64,000 nucleotides of DNA from Desulfobacterales bacterium (GCA_016218685.1 JACRDD010000010.1:1-64000), one strand, 5' to 3'; numbered from the stretch's first letter, positions 16,028 through 24,612 are shown. Translations and numbers: made by a program. Notes: generated from the letters alone by a model not told the origin.

Positions 16028-16912
16028 ATGCAATCTCATCTGCAAATTTTGATCAATGACTTGGTGGATGGTTTTCCCACCCTGCCGGCGGTCGTGACCC
16101 AGGTGATGGCCATAACGGCCGACGCCGACAGCTCCACCAAGGATCTTTATCGGGTCATCCAAGCCGACCAGGCCTTGACGGTCAATGTGCTCAAGATGGC
16201 CAATTCGGTTTTTTACGGCTTGCCCAAGCGCATCGGTTCGCTCCAGCACGCCCTGACGATCCTGGGATATGTGGAGGTGCGCAACCTGGTGATCATGCAG
16301 GCGGTCTTCAAAAGCTTCAAGGTCGTGGGTGGCAAAGGCCCCATGGACATTCGGCCATTCTGGGAGCACGCGTTAACCTGCGCCTTGGCCGCCGAGCTGA
16401 TCGGCCGGGCCGCCGGCCCCGGCGACCAGGATCTTTACGTGGCCGGCCTGGTCCACGATATCGGCAAGCTGGTGATCTACATGGCCTTGCCCGAAGCCTA
16501 CGCCGAACTGATCCTGGAGGTCGGCCCCTACGCCCCTACCATGTTCGCCATGGAGCAGCGCTTTTTCGGCATGACCCACGCAGAGACGGCCCAGCGGGTG
16601 CTGCGCCAATGGATGTTTCCGGAGTCGATCCTGGAGGCGGTGGGCTGCCACCATCATCCCGAGAATGCCACGTTTCATTCCGCCGTCGCCTGGGTGGTGC
16701 ACGCCGCCGACCTGCTGGTGCGCTGGGATTATGCCTTGGTACAGGGCGCCGAGCCGGAGGCCGCCACCCTGCGCCGGCAGTTGCTGGCGCCGGACCTGAC
16801 CAGTGCCCTGAGCGCTGCTGCCTGGGGCCCAGCCACCCTGGAATCATTGCGCAGCCAGTTGACGGCCAAAAAAGCCCAACAGGCCGACCTGTTGGCCATG
16901 TTTACCATCTGA
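16028..16912 (+). CDS. HDOD domain signalling protein
   Basis: 294 residues, nearly all one HDOD domain (about 10-215). This is a catalytically altered HD-domain relative used in bacterial signalling, often near cyclic di-GMP and chemotaxis genes. Typical features are LPTLPAVVTQVM-like opening (F-P-T-L-P-A-V-V), VLKMANSVFYG, ALTILGYVEVRNLV and GLVHDIGKLVIY. The His-Asp of VHDIGK is kept here. The C-terminal segment contains MTHAETAQRVLRQW and HHHPE. No output domain is attached. It is the last gene of the run that begins with the solute-binding protein. A similar gene at 40174-41061 on the other strand is a paralogue. Confidence 0.85.
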   Translation: MQSHLQILINDLVDGFPTLPAVVTQVMAITADADSSTKDLYRVIQADQALTVNVLKMANSVFYGLPKRIGSLQHALTILGYVEVRNLVIMQAVFKSFKVVGGKGPMDIRPFWEHALTCALAAELIGRAAGPGDQDLYVAGLVHDIGKLVIYMALPEAYAELILEVGPYAPTMFAMEQRFFGMTHAETAQRVLRQWMFPESILEAVGCHHHPENATFHSAVAWVVHAADLLVRWDYALVQGAEPEAATLRRQLLAPDLTSALSAAAWGPATLESLRSQLTAKKAQQADLLAMFTI

Positions 16913-16922
16913 CGAACGGTGG

Positions 16923-16952
16923 TTGACAGCATTCGCCGCCCGAACGTATAGT
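16923..16952 (+). promoter_or_regulatory. Sigma-70 type promoter for the PAS kinase/NtrC operon
   Basis: TTGACA (16923-16928), an 18-bp spacer and TATAGT (16947-16952) match the -35 and -10 consensus in 11 of 12 positions. It lies 118 bp before the ATG at 17071, so the second signalling operon can be transcribed on its own. Confidence 0.65.
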
Positions 16953-17070
16953 TTTTCCAAGGGGATCTTCCGCATCTGTCGCCATCGCCTTCGTTGAATG
17001 GGTTGCCGCGCCGGCGTCGTTCCGTCGTCTTCCGTCCGGTCCGATTTGAACCACTGCCTGGGAGGAATGC

Positions 17071-18609
17071 ATGGCCTCCGCAAAAGCGTTCGATCATTGC
17101 CTGCTGCTCCGGGTGGGCGTCGTGGCCAAGGGCAGCCGTTGCCTTTCCATCATGCGCATGCTCGATTCCTTCAAGCCCAGCGGGATGCGCTTGAGGCTGG
17201 CGGCCCTGGCGCCGGTCAGCAAATCGACCTCCTGCCTCAAGTTCGCCGGTGAGGTGGGGGTTCCGATCTGCGAGCACTATCGCAACTTGCTGACCATGCA
17301 GGGCCTGGATTTGATTCTCGAAATGACCGGTAATCCCGGCATCCTGTCCGACCTCCAGCGCCACAAATCCACTTCGGTGGTGATTTTAGACCGCCCGGCC
17401 TCCATGCTTTTCTTCGACCTGGCCCGCCAATACGAAATGGTGGCCGAACGGGAATCGGAGATCAGTCTGGCGACCTCGTTCGCTTCGGCCCTGCTGGAAA
17501 CCTCGCCGGACGGCGTCATGGTCATGGACCGCAACTACCGCATCATCAATTGCAACAATTCGCCGCTGATCACCGGTGGCCTGCGCCGGGAGGCGATCCT
17601 GGGCAAATACTGCTTCGAGGTGATGCACGGGTTGCTCCATCCGTGCAGCAGCCGCGACCGCTTCTGTCCCACCCAGGAGACCTTGCGCACCCGCCGCCCG
17701 GCCCGGGCCATGCACGAAGTGCCCACCACCAGCGGTGAGCCGCGTGTCCTGCAAATTATCGTTTTCCCGCTGTTCAACATGCTGGGCGAGATCGTCCAGT
17801 TTGTAGAGATCATCCGAGACATGACCTCGGATTTCAGCGCCCATGACGAACATCGTGCCCGGGCCATCAAGGACGATCTGGCGCGGGTGGCCCAGGAGGA
17901 CCGCTTGACCTCCATCGGGCGCCTGGTGGCTTCGGTGTGCCATGAGATCAACAATCCCATCTCCAGCATCGTCACCTTCAACAAGCTGATCCTCTCCCAT
18001 ATCCGCGACGGCACCATGCCGCCCCAGGGCATGGCGGCCTTCGAAAAATACCTGGACCTTTCGGTCAAGGAGGCCCTGCGCTGCGGCGAAATCGTCAAAA
18101 CGCTGCTGACCTTCGCCCGCCAGAAGAAGATCGAGGCCGATCACATCGACCTGCGCGAAATGATCAAGACCATTATCCTGCTCACCGGCTATCAGCTCCA
18201 GATGGCCGGCGTGACCGTTTCGATCCAACTTCCCGAGGTGGGTTTCACGGCCTGGGGCGACTATTCGCTCATGCAGCAGTGCCTGATGAATCTGTTCTTC
18301 AACGCCATCGAGGCCATGCCCACGGGCGGAACGCTGGCCATCACCGGCGGCAATGTCACGAGCGACAAGCGGGTGTGGCTCTCCATCACGGATACCGGCA
18401 ACGGCATCAAGCCCGACGACCTGCCGCGCATCTTCGAGCCGTTTTACTCCACCAAAGGCAACGCCAAAGGCGTGGGCCTGGGCCTTTCCATGGTCTACGG
18501 CATCATTCGGGAACATAACGGCACCATCGAGGTGCAAAGCGAGCCGGGCAAGGGGAGCACCTTCAAAATGGTGCTGCCCACCGAGCCGGTGGCGGCGGTG
18601 CCGTCATAA
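17071..18609 (+). CDS. Cytoplasmic PAS histidine kinase (NtrB-like) with Cys/His-rich PAS domain
   Basis: 512 residues with a GGGAGGAATGC ribosome-binding site. There are no transmembrane segments. An N-terminal domain of about 125 residues (GVVAKGSRCLSIMRMLDS onward) has a Rossmann-like look but no family I can name. A PAS domain follows (about 140-260), containing C-F-E-V-M-H, then PCSSRDRFCP. This C-H-C-C pattern could bind a metal or cofactor. The dimerisation domain has the phospho-acceptor His in VCHEINNPISS (about 290-300). The ATPase domain (about 390-505) has LFFNAIEAMP, DTGNGI and GVGLGLSMVYG. The NtrC-type regulator starts 11 bp downstream and is the obvious partner. The signal may be redox or metal, by inference from the Cys-rich PAS. 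Confidence 0.82.
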   Translation: MASAKAFDHCLLLRVGVVAKGSRCLSIMRMLDSFKPSGMRLRLAALAPVSKSTSCLKFAGEVGVPICEHYRNLLTMQGLDLILEMTGNPGILSDLQRHKSTSVVILDRPASMLFFDLARQYEMVAERESEISLATSFASALLETSPDGVMVMDRNYRIINCNNSPLITGGLRREAILGKYCFEVMHGLLHPCSSRDRFCPTQETLRTRRPARAMHEVPTTSGEPRVLQIIVFPLFNMLGEIVQFVEIIRDMTSDFSAHDEHRARAIKDDLARVAQEDRLTSIGRLVASVCHEINNPISSIVTFNKLILSHIRDGTMPPQGMAAFEKYLDLSVKEALRCGEIVKTLLTFARQKKIEADHIDLREMIKTIILLTGYQLQMAGVTVSIQLPEVGFTAWGDYSLMQQCLMNLFFNAIEAMPTGGTLAITGGNVTSDKRVWLSITDTGNGIKPDDLPRIFEPFYSTKGNAKGVGLGLSMVYGIIREHNGTIEVQSEPGKGSTFKMVLPTEPVAAVPS

Positions 18610-18620
18610 GGGGGGTGCGC

Positions 18621-19973
18621 ATGACGCGTATGATGAAGGTCCTGGTAGTGGATGACGAGGAGACCATCTGCGTGGCCCTGGAGGCCTGGTTGTCCAAGGA
18701 GGGCTACCACGTGGAGACCGCCGGCTCGGGCATGGATGCCCTGGAGCTGCTCTCCCAGAAGCTCTTCGACATGTATCTGGTGGACATCAAGATGCCGGGC
18801 ATGGATGGCCTGGACCTTTTGGCCAGAATTCGCGAGCTCCAGCCCGATGCCACCATCATTATGATCACGGCCCATGGTTCCATTCAGACCGCGGTGGAGG
18901 CCATGAAGCGCGGCGCCTCCGATTATCTGTGCAAACCCTTCGATCCGGAAGCGCTCTCGCTGCTCATGGAACGCGTGGCGGCCACCAAGGCGTTGCGCGA
19001 TGAAAATGTGGTCTTGCGCGGCCAGTTGCTGGAACAGCAGGAGGCGATCTTCGACGACTTTATCGCCCAATCCGAGGCCATGCACGCCATCTTGGCGCAA
19101 ATCGAAGAGGTGGCGCCCAGCAACGCGCCGGTTCTGATCACCGGCGAAACGGGTGTGGGCAAGGATCTGGTGGCCCGCTCCATTCACATGCGCAGCGAGC
19201 ACTCCTTCGGCCCCTTCGTGGCCATCAACTGCGGTGCCCAGACCGAGTCGCTGCTGGAGAGTGAACTCTTCGGCCACGAACGCGGCGCTTTTACCGGCGC
19301 GGTCAAAGCCCAGCGCGGCCGGTTGGAAATGGCCAATAAAGGAACGCTTTTCCTGGACGAGGTGGGTGAGATTTGTCCCCGCATGCAGGTAAGCCTGCTG
19401 CGCGCCCTGGAGGAAAAGCGCATCACGCGTATCGGCGGCAGCCAGCCAATAGAGGCGCACTTCCGCCTGATCAGCGCCACCCACCGGGACTTGCGCCAGT
19501 TGATGCGCGAAAACCGGTTCCGGGAAGACTTCTATTACCGCATCAATGTCTTTACCATCCACGTGCCGCCCCTGCGCGATCGCCGGGAAGACATCCCCGT
19601 GCTGGCCGATTTCTTTCTGGAGAAGTACGCCCGGGAGACCGGCAAACCCATCGAAGGCATCACCCAAAAGGGCATCGGGTTGCTGATGAGTTATCCCTGG
19701 CCAGGCAACGTGCGCGAGTTGCGCAATGTGATGGAACGAGCCGTGGTGCTGGCCCGCGGGCGCATGATCGGCGCCGAAGAGCTGTGCTTTGTGCAAACCG
19801 GAGCGGAGGTTTGCGATCTGGGGACGTTGACCTTGCAGGAGGCTGAAATACGGTACCTGAAAGCAGCTCTGGAAACCCATGGCTGGAACATCACCAGGGC
19901 CGCCAAGCAATTGGGCATCGACCGGGTGACGCTGGCCCGGAAGATGAAACGCCACCACATCGTAAAAGATTGA
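18621..19973 (+). CDS. Sigma-54 dependent NtrC-family response regulator
   Basis: 450 residues. A receiver domain (about 4-120) has the phospho-accepting Asp in YLVDIKMPGMDG. A central AAA+ domain (about 145-375) has Walker A GETGVGKD, the sigma-54 contact loop GAFTGA, Walker B TLFLDEVGE and the arginine-finger region FREDFYYRIN. A C-terminal Fis-type DNA-binding helix-turn-helix (about 405-448) contains ITRAAKQLGIDRVTLARKM. All elements needed to activate sigma-54 promoters are present. The ATG at 18621 is used; GGGGGTGCGC lies before it. It is paired with the kinase just upstream. Targets are unknown. Two sigma-54-like promoters seen in this window (29547-29562 and 41160-41175) are possible ones. 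Confidence 0.9.
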   Translation: MTRMMKVLVVDDEETICVALEAWLSKEGYHVETAGSGMDALELLSQKLFDMYLVDIKMPGMDGLDLLARIRELQPDATIIMITAHGSIQTAVEAMKRGASDYLCKPFDPEALSLLMERVAATKALRDENVVLRGQLLEQQEAIFDDFIAQSEAMHAILAQIEEVAPSNAPVLITGETGVGKDLVARSIHMRSEHSFGPFVAINCGAQTESLLESELFGHERGAFTGAVKAQRGRLEMANKGTLFLDEVGEICPRMQVSLLRALEEKRITRIGGSQPIEAHFRLISATHRDLRQLMRENRFREDFYYRINVFTIHVPPLRDRREDIPVLADFFLEKYARETGKPIEGITQKGIGLLMSYPWPGNVRELRNVMERAVVLARGRMIGAEELCFVQTGAEVCDLGTLTLQEAEIRYLKAALETHGWNITRAAKQLGIDRVTLARKMKRHHIVKD

Positions 19974-20527
19974 AGTTAACCGTGGAATGCAGCAACCCAC
20001 AGCTCCGGGCGCATCTGGATCTGATCCCGCTGGGCAATCTGGATCCGCTGGCGGTCTCCATCATCGGCGCGCATCTGCAGGCCGTGCTGGGGCTCCACAC
20101 CCAGATCCGGCCGGTGCGGGTCAAACCCGATTACGCCTACATGGCGGTGCGCAACCAGTTCGATGCTTCCAAAATCATCAAATCCCTGTCCGCCGAGAAC
20201 GACGGCGCACCGCTCAAGCTGGCGGTGCTGCAAAGCGATCTGAGTATTCCCATTCTGACTTATGTGTTCGGCGAGTCCCAAATGGGCGGCAAGGCGGCCG
20301 TGGTCTCCTTGCACCGGCTCTTCGATATCGACCGCCAAGTCATTTATCTGCGCGCCGCCAAAATCAGCGTCCACGAGGTGGGGCACCTGCTGGGCCTGGA
20401 GCATTGCTGGCAAGCCGGTTGTTTGATGCACTTCAGCAAGCAGTTGGAGCAGCTCGACCGGCTTGCCTTGGGCTTTTGCGACTCGTGCGCGTATGAAATC
20501 GCCCGTCGCCTCGCGCCCTTGCTCTGA
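19970..20527 (+). CDS. amzA: Archaemetzincin-family zinc metallopeptidase
   Basis: 185 residues. The metzincin zinc motif is complete: HEVGHLLGLEHC (about 131-142) supplies three His ligands and the following Cys, and the downstream C-L-M-H-F-S segment supplies the Met turn. The archaemetzincin-specific C-terminal Cys pair in GFCDSC is also present. These are soluble, presumably cytoplasmic peptidases of unknown substrate, common in archaea and patchy in bacteria. The start appears to be TTG at 19970, overlapping the TGA of the NtrC-type regulator; a GTG at 19982 is the alternative. Translational coupling to a sigma-54 regulator is unusual and suggests a link with that two-component system. 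Confidence 0.85.
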   Translation: MKLTVECSNPQLRAHLDLIPLGNLDPLAVSIIGAHLQAVLGLHTQIRPVRVKPDYAYMAVRNQFDASKIIKSLSAENDGAPLKLAVLQSDLSIPILTYVFGESQMGGKAAVVSLHRLFDIDRQVIYLRAAKISVHEVGHLLGLEHCWQAGCLMHFSKQLEQLDRLALGFCDSCAYEIARRLAPLL

Positions 20528-20534
20528 TCGCCAA

Positions 20535-21446
20535 TTAAGCCAGGAACGAGCTTACCAGCCGGTTCCAGTCCGCATGGGGCACCGTGCCGAAAATGTCGCG
20601 GACGATTTCTCCGCCGGTGGCGGCCAGCCGATAGCCCGATGTTTCGCTGAGCATGGTGGCCAGGCGGCTGGATTCATCATCCATCCAGGCCAGGCTCTCA
20701 TCACCGTAGAGCAGGTTCTTCAAATTCTTGCGCAGATTGGTGGGCTGGATCACCATCAACCATCCATCGCCGTACGGATCACGATTGGCCGCTGCGGGCA
20801 CGGCGCCGATCTTGGGGTTGACCGCCAGCACCTTGCCGTCGATGGGGCTCAAGGCTTCGGCGCGGTGGTTTCCGCGGCGCAGACCGGCTTGGGGCAGACT
20901 TTGCTGCACACTCTCGCCCAGCTTGGGCAGTTCGATGGCTTCCAGGGGACCGAGCATGCGCGCGGCAAAATCATCCAGACCGATGCGTACCCGGCCGCCG
21001 TATTCCACGCGCGCCCAGGCATGATGATGGTGGTAGTAGTAATCGCGCGCCACGTCGAAACCGGCGGCATGGTCACAGGCCGGCGCACTAAGCCGCGGCG
21101 TGAAGGCCGTATCCTCGATCATCTGGTCGTACGGACACTGCACGCAATTGTAGCCATGACCGCAGAGCTTGTAGGTGACCCGACCGCTGAGCATGTGGCG
21201 GCACTTGAGCTGGTTCATCAGCATGCGCAACCGCACCGGCCGCGGATCGGGAGCGGCACCGCGGGCTTGATGCTCACGGGCCTCGAAGTCGGCCTGGACT
21301 TTTTGATCGAAGGCGCAGCCCAGGCAATCGAAGGCGTTCATGCATTTGACGGGTTTGACGACGCCGGCCCGGCTCCACACGCATTGATCGTTGGCCAAGC
21401 CGAAGACATTAGGACGCACCGTTGTTTTGATTTCTCGCTCAGCCAT
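20535..21446 (-). CDS. Glycine cleavage H-like (lipoyl-fold) protein with Cys-rich N-terminus
   Basis: 303 residues with AAGGAG before the ATG. The N-terminal third is Cys-rich (CVWS, V-K-C-M-N-A-F-D-C-L-G-C, C-R-H-M, C-G-H-G-Y-N-C-V-Q-C-P-Y-D-Q), a set able to hold a metal or Fe-S cluster. From about residue 130 it resembles GcvH: Y-Y-Y-HHHH-AWARVEYGGRVRIGLDDFA, LGPLEAIELPKLGE, then LSPIDGKVLAVN and NRDPYGDGWLMVIQP. GcvH carries lipoate on a Lys in E-S-V-K-A-A. The equivalent stretch here is RGNHRAEALSPIDG with no Lys, so lipoylation is doubtful. It is convergent with the archaemetzincin (7 bp between genes). No other glycine cleavage genes are near, so glycine catabolism is unlikely to be its job. 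Confidence 0.7.
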   Translation of the reverse strand: MAEREIKTTVRPNVFGLANDQCVWSRAGVVKPVKCMNAFDCLGCAFDQKVQADFEAREHQARGAAPDPRPVRLRMLMNQLKCRHMLSGRVTYKLCGHGYNCVQCPYDQMIEDTAFTPRLSAPACDHAAGFDVARDYYYHHHHAWARVEYGGRVRIGLDDFAARMLGPLEAIELPKLGESVQQSLPQAGLRRGNHRAEALSPIDGKVLAVNPKIGAVPAAANRDPYGDGWLMVIQPTNLRKNLKNLLYGDESLAWMDDESSRLATMLSETSGYRLAATGGEIVRDIFGTVPHADWNRLVSSFLA

Positions 21447-21731
21447 GACGACTCCTTTCGGTTACGGGTTTTTTCATCGTTGGTTGCCATCTTAAAAAGC
21501 ATGAACCGGGCCAAGGTTCGGGTCTTTTCCCCATAATTTTTTATCCATTTGAAATAATGGATTTAAGTTTGCGAGATGAGATTGGGCGAGGCATTCGGCC
21601 ACAGCGCAGGCGAATGATGCAAACAGACGCGGCTCCGCCGGTCACACGATCTATAGTTATGATTTTCAAATAGTTGGATGGACGATGCGAATTGCCACGG
21701 CCCGATGCAAACCGCCTCTGCCCGGCCGGGG
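21447..21731. other. Non-coding region upstream of the GcvH-like gene
   Basis: No convincing gene is seen here. ATCCATT-N6-AATGGAT (21543-21562) is a perfect inverted repeat about 100 bp upstream of the GcvH-like ATG (minus strand) and may be an operator. The rest shows no strong promoter or repeat. The chemoreceptor terminator borders it on the right. Confidence 0.4.
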
Positions 21732-21777
21732 CTCAAAAAGAAAAGGCCGCGTCCTTGCATCACAGGGACGCGGCCTT
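21732..21777 (-). terminator. Intrinsic terminator after the chemoreceptor gene
   Basis: On the minus strand AAGGCCGCGTCC (21777-21766) pairs perfectly with GGACGCGGCCTT (21754-21743), followed by TTCTTTTT. This 12-bp GC-rich stem plus U-rich tail is a textbook rho-independent terminator 32 bp after the chemoreceptor stop. Confidence 0.85.
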
Positions 21778-21808
21778 ACCCCTCCAGCCTACACTTTTGA
21801 ATCTTTGC

Positions 21809-23497
21809 CTAAACTTTGAATCCGCCCATCATCCGGTTCAACTGATCGGCCAACTGCTTCAGTTCCAGGGCGCTGGCATTCACCTGGGAGCAGCGGTTGG
21901 ACATGTCGCCCATCCCCTGGTTGATGCCGGCGATGTCTTGGGCGATATCCTTGGATACCGACGAGCTCTGGGCCACGTTCTGATTGACCTCGTGGATGCC
22001 GGTCGAGGCCTGGGCCACGTTGGTGGCGATGTCCTTGGTGGCCGTGGATTGCTCTTCGGTGGCCGAGGAGATGGTGGAGACGATTTCATTGATGTCGTTG
22101 ATCACCTTGGAGATCTGACCGATCTGGCTCATGGTTTCCTGGGTGGAGCCCTGGATGCCGGCGATCTTGCCTTTGATCTCCTGGGTGGCGGCGGACGTCT
22201 GGCGGGCCAGCTCCTTGATCTCGTTGGCCACCACGGCGAAGCCCTTGCCGGCATCGCCGGCCCGGGCCGCCTCGATGGTGGCGTTCAAGGCCAGCAGGTT
22301 GGTCTGTTCCGAGATTTCGGTAATCACTTCGGTCACCTTGCTGATGGCTTTGGCCGCTTCGCCCAGTTGATCCATCTTGGTGGTGGTCTGTTTTGTCTGG
22401 GTAACCGCATCGCTGGTGATGGTACGCGCTTTTTCGGTGTGTACGGCGATCTCGGCGATGGTGCTGCCCATCTGTTCGGTGGCCGACGAGACCGACGACA
22501 TGTTGGTCGAGGCCTGCTCCAGGGCCGCGGCCACGGAGTTGATGTTGGTGCTCATCTCTTCGGCGGCGGTGGCCACGGCGTTGGAATTGCCGGTCATTTT
22601 GTCGGCCCCTTGGGCCATATCCTCGGAGATGGTGGTCAGGGTTTCGGCCGAATGGGCCAGGGTCTGAGCGCTGGTGGTGATGCGGCGCACCATATCTTGA
22701 AGTTTTTCAAGGAAGGTGTTGAGCCACTTGGAGAGTTCACCCACCTCGTCCCGGCTTTTGACCGTCAGCCGTTTGGTCAGGTCGCCTTGGCCTTCGGCAA
22801 TATCCTTGAGCCCGGCCACGGCGGCATTGAGCGGCCGGGTGATCGAGGCGCCGATGCCCATGGCCAGCAGCAGACCCACCACCAGGGCGACGACCACGGT
22901 GACGACGAACCCCATCGCGGTCCGGCCACTGAGCGCTTTGGACTCCTTGTCGGCCTCCTCGGCCGCCTTGAGCTCCAACTCAGTCAGTTGGTCCAGATAA
23001 TCGCGCATCTTCTCGAAACGCTCCCGGGCCACGCCCAGGGTGAGGTCCAGGGCCAGCCGCCGCCCATCCCGGGTATCCTCCTTGCGGCCGTTTACGACCT
23101 GTTGGGACACTTGCAGCCACTCGGTCCGGGCAGCCTCGTACTGCGCCATGATGGCCTTTTTTTGCTCCGTGGCGGGAAAAGCCCTGAATTTCTCCCAGCG
23201 CTCCTGGGATTGCTTCAGGTTGGTATCGTATTCGTTGAACAGTTGCTTGAAGGCCTCCGAATTTACGTCGGCAAAGACCATGGAGCGTTCGGCCACCAGC
23301 AGTTGCTGTAAATCCCGGTCGGTTTCGACCAGGTAATCGATGCTGGGCAGCCGCACGGAGAAGATATCGTGCAAGTAAGTATTGGTTTTGTAAACCCCTT
23401 TATATCCGGTCCAGCCGATGGCGCCGATGAATAGGAGCATCACCGCGAACCCAAGGGACAGCTTGCGGCCGATGGTCAAACGATTATACCAGCGCAT
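21809..23497 (-). CDS. Methyl-accepting chemotaxis protein
   Basis: 562 residues. Transmembrane helix 1 lies at about 10-32 and helix 2 at about 190-212, with a periplasmic four-helix-bundle sensor between them (about 35-185). HAMP follows (about 212-265), then the cytoplasmic signalling domain, whose hairpin tip has the conserved E-I-S-E-Q-T-N-L-L-A-L-N-A-T-I-E-A-A-R-A-G sequence and KGFAVVANEIKELA. This is the region that binds CheA and CheW. The C-terminus lacks a CheR-binding pentapeptide. A small secreted sensor-like protein is encoded 90 bp upstream on the same strand and may deliver the signal. A strong terminator follows. No che genes are in the window. Confidence 0.9.
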   Translation of the reverse strand: MRWYNRLTIGRKLSLGFAVMLLFIGAIGWTGYKGVYKTNTYLHDIFSVRLPSIDYLVETDRDLQQLLVAERSMVFADVNSEAFKQLFNEYDTNLKQSQERWEKFRAFPATEQKKAIMAQYEAARTEWLQVSQQVVNGRKEDTRDGRRLALDLTLGVARERFEKMRDYLDQLTELELKAAEEADKESKALSGRTAMGFVVTVVVALVVGLLLAMGIGASITRPLNAAVAGLKDIAEGQGDLTKRLTVKSRDEVGELSKWLNTFLEKLQDMVRRITTSAQTLAHSAETLTTISEDMAQGADKMTGNSNAVATAAEEMSTNINSVAAALEQASTNMSSVSSATEQMGSTIAEIAVHTEKARTITSDAVTQTKQTTTKMDQLGEAAKAISKVTEVITEISEQTNLLALNATIEAARAGDAGKGFAVVANEIKELARQTSAATQEIKGKIAGIQGSTQETMSQIGQISKVINDINEIVSTISSATEEQSTATKDIATNVAQASTGIHEVNQNVAQSSSVSKDIAQDIAGINQGMGDMSNRCSQVNASALELKQLADQLNRMMGGFKV

Positions 23498-23587
23498 GGG
23501 TCTTTTCCTTTTCCTTCTTCTGCTTACGCGCGGGTTGCTCCATTCACCGGGGAGGTCGCATGGATCTTGGCACAGGGGCGCGGTTGG

Positions 23588-24148
23588 TTATTTTACCCTG
23601 TCCACGTCGATGCCGAAGGTGATGGCGCCGATGGCCTTATCGCCGTCCATTACCGGTACCGAAACCTGCACCAGATAGGCCTGGGAGCTTTCGTCGAATT
23701 TGACCTCGTCCACAAACACCGCGCCGGAGCCGCCGTTGAACGATTTTTGGAACTTGGCTTCGTCGCCCTGCCAATAGTCAGAAGTTTTATCGGTCATGGC
23801 CACGTTGGCCCCCTGGTTGTCCATGACGAAGATCTCGAGGAAATAGGGGCTCGATTTCTGGAGGCTGCCGAGGAATTTGCCGCAGGCCGATTCCATCAAG
23901 GCTTTCATCTCGGGGCTGACGCCCGGGGTGGCCATCCATTTGGCGTCCATTTCCTTGATCTGCGCCGGGGTCTTGCCCTTGGCGTTTTCGGCCTTCACGG
24001 CCTCCACGATCACCGCCTCTTTGCCGACGGCCGCCAACTGGTTCTGGGCCAGATCCTTGATTTTCTGGGGCGCTTCCTCGGCCCAAACCGCCGAGATCGT
24101 GCCCATGAGCAGCAATGCACCTAATACGAGGGATAGAGATTTTTTCAT
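23588..24148 (-). CDS. Secreted Cache-like (PDC) sensor protein
   Basis: 186 residues from the ATG at 24148, which has AAGGAG upstream. A signal peptide (about residues 1-22, ending ISAVWA) is followed by a helical segment and a Cache-like fold: SSPYFLEIFVMDNQGANVAM, TSDYWQGDEAKFQKSF, VFVDEVKFDESSQAYLVQVSVPV, ending GAITFGIDVDRV. The D-x-x-G and D-Y-W-Q-G-D-E patterns are those of single PDC/Cache domains that bind small metabolites in the periplasm. It lacks any transmembrane or output domain. It precedes the chemoreceptor gene in the same direction, so I infer a stand-alone ligand-binding partner of the receptor. Confidence 0.75.
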   Translation of the reverse strand: MKKSLSLVLGALLLMGTISAVWAEEAPQKIKDLAQNQLAAVGKEAVIVEAVKAENAKGKTPAQIKEMDAKWMATPGVSPEMKALMESACGKFLGSLQKSSPYFLEIFVMDNQGANVAMTDKTSDYWQGDEAKFQKSFNGGSGAVFVDEVKFDESSQAYLVQVSVPVMDGDKAIGAITFGIDVDRVK

Positions 24149-24400
24149 GGTCGAGACTCCTTCTTCATCGGCCCGCAGCGCTTCTCGCTTGCGTGGCGAT
24201 AGCATTGAATTTGGTAAGTGGTGTGAGCAGGAGGATGGTTTTCGCCGAACCTGCGTCGCAACCGAAAGGTTGTGCGTTGGCAAGGCGGCCATGGGCGCGG
24301 GGAGATGCACCACTTCCGACGAGAATATCGGACGGCGGGTGGAAAACTTTAGCTGGAAATGCGTGCGGTTGGAGATGAAAGTCGAAAAAAGTAAACGCGG

Positions 24401-24583
24401 TTACGCCTTCTTATCGCCGTTGAGCTTTTCCGGGTCTTTGGTTTCCTGCTCCTTGGTGGCCCGGCGGAAATTGCTGATGGCCTTGCCCAGTCCGCCACCG
24501 ATTTCAGGCAATTTTCCGGCGCCGAAGATAATAAGGATAATGACCAGGATGATTATGAGTTCGGGAATACCGATACCAAACAT
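24401..24583 (-). CDS. tatA: Sec-independent protein translocase TatA/TatE
   Basis: 60 residues, the usual small size. An N-terminal membrane helix ([20 protein letters not shown]) leads directly into the signature [10 protein letters not shown], then an amphipathic helix ([16 protein letters not shown]) and a charged tail. TatA forms the pore-like part of the twin-arginine system that exports folded proteins, such as the RR-signal aldo/keto reductase encoded at 49-50 kb. No tatB or tatC is adjacent. The gene stands alone, as is often seen in deltaproteobacteria. Confidence 0.92.
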   Translation of the reverse strand: MFGIGIPELIIILVIILIIFGAGKLPEIGGGLGKAISNFRRATKEQETKDPEKLNGDKKA

Positions 24584-24612
24584 GTCATGCCTCCAGGTTT
24601 ACTTAAGTTAGA

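Noticed and set aside
13211-16369. 1052-codon open frame on the minus strand
   Set aside because: It lies antisense to the REC/GGDEF/HD-GYP gene, is rich in His/Gln/Gly/Leu and has no family motif. A GC-bias shadow.
24149-24200. Sigma-28 promoter before the Cache-like gene (GCCGATGA on the minus strand)
   Set aside because: The -10-like box is good, but no TAAA lies 15-16 bp upstream of it.
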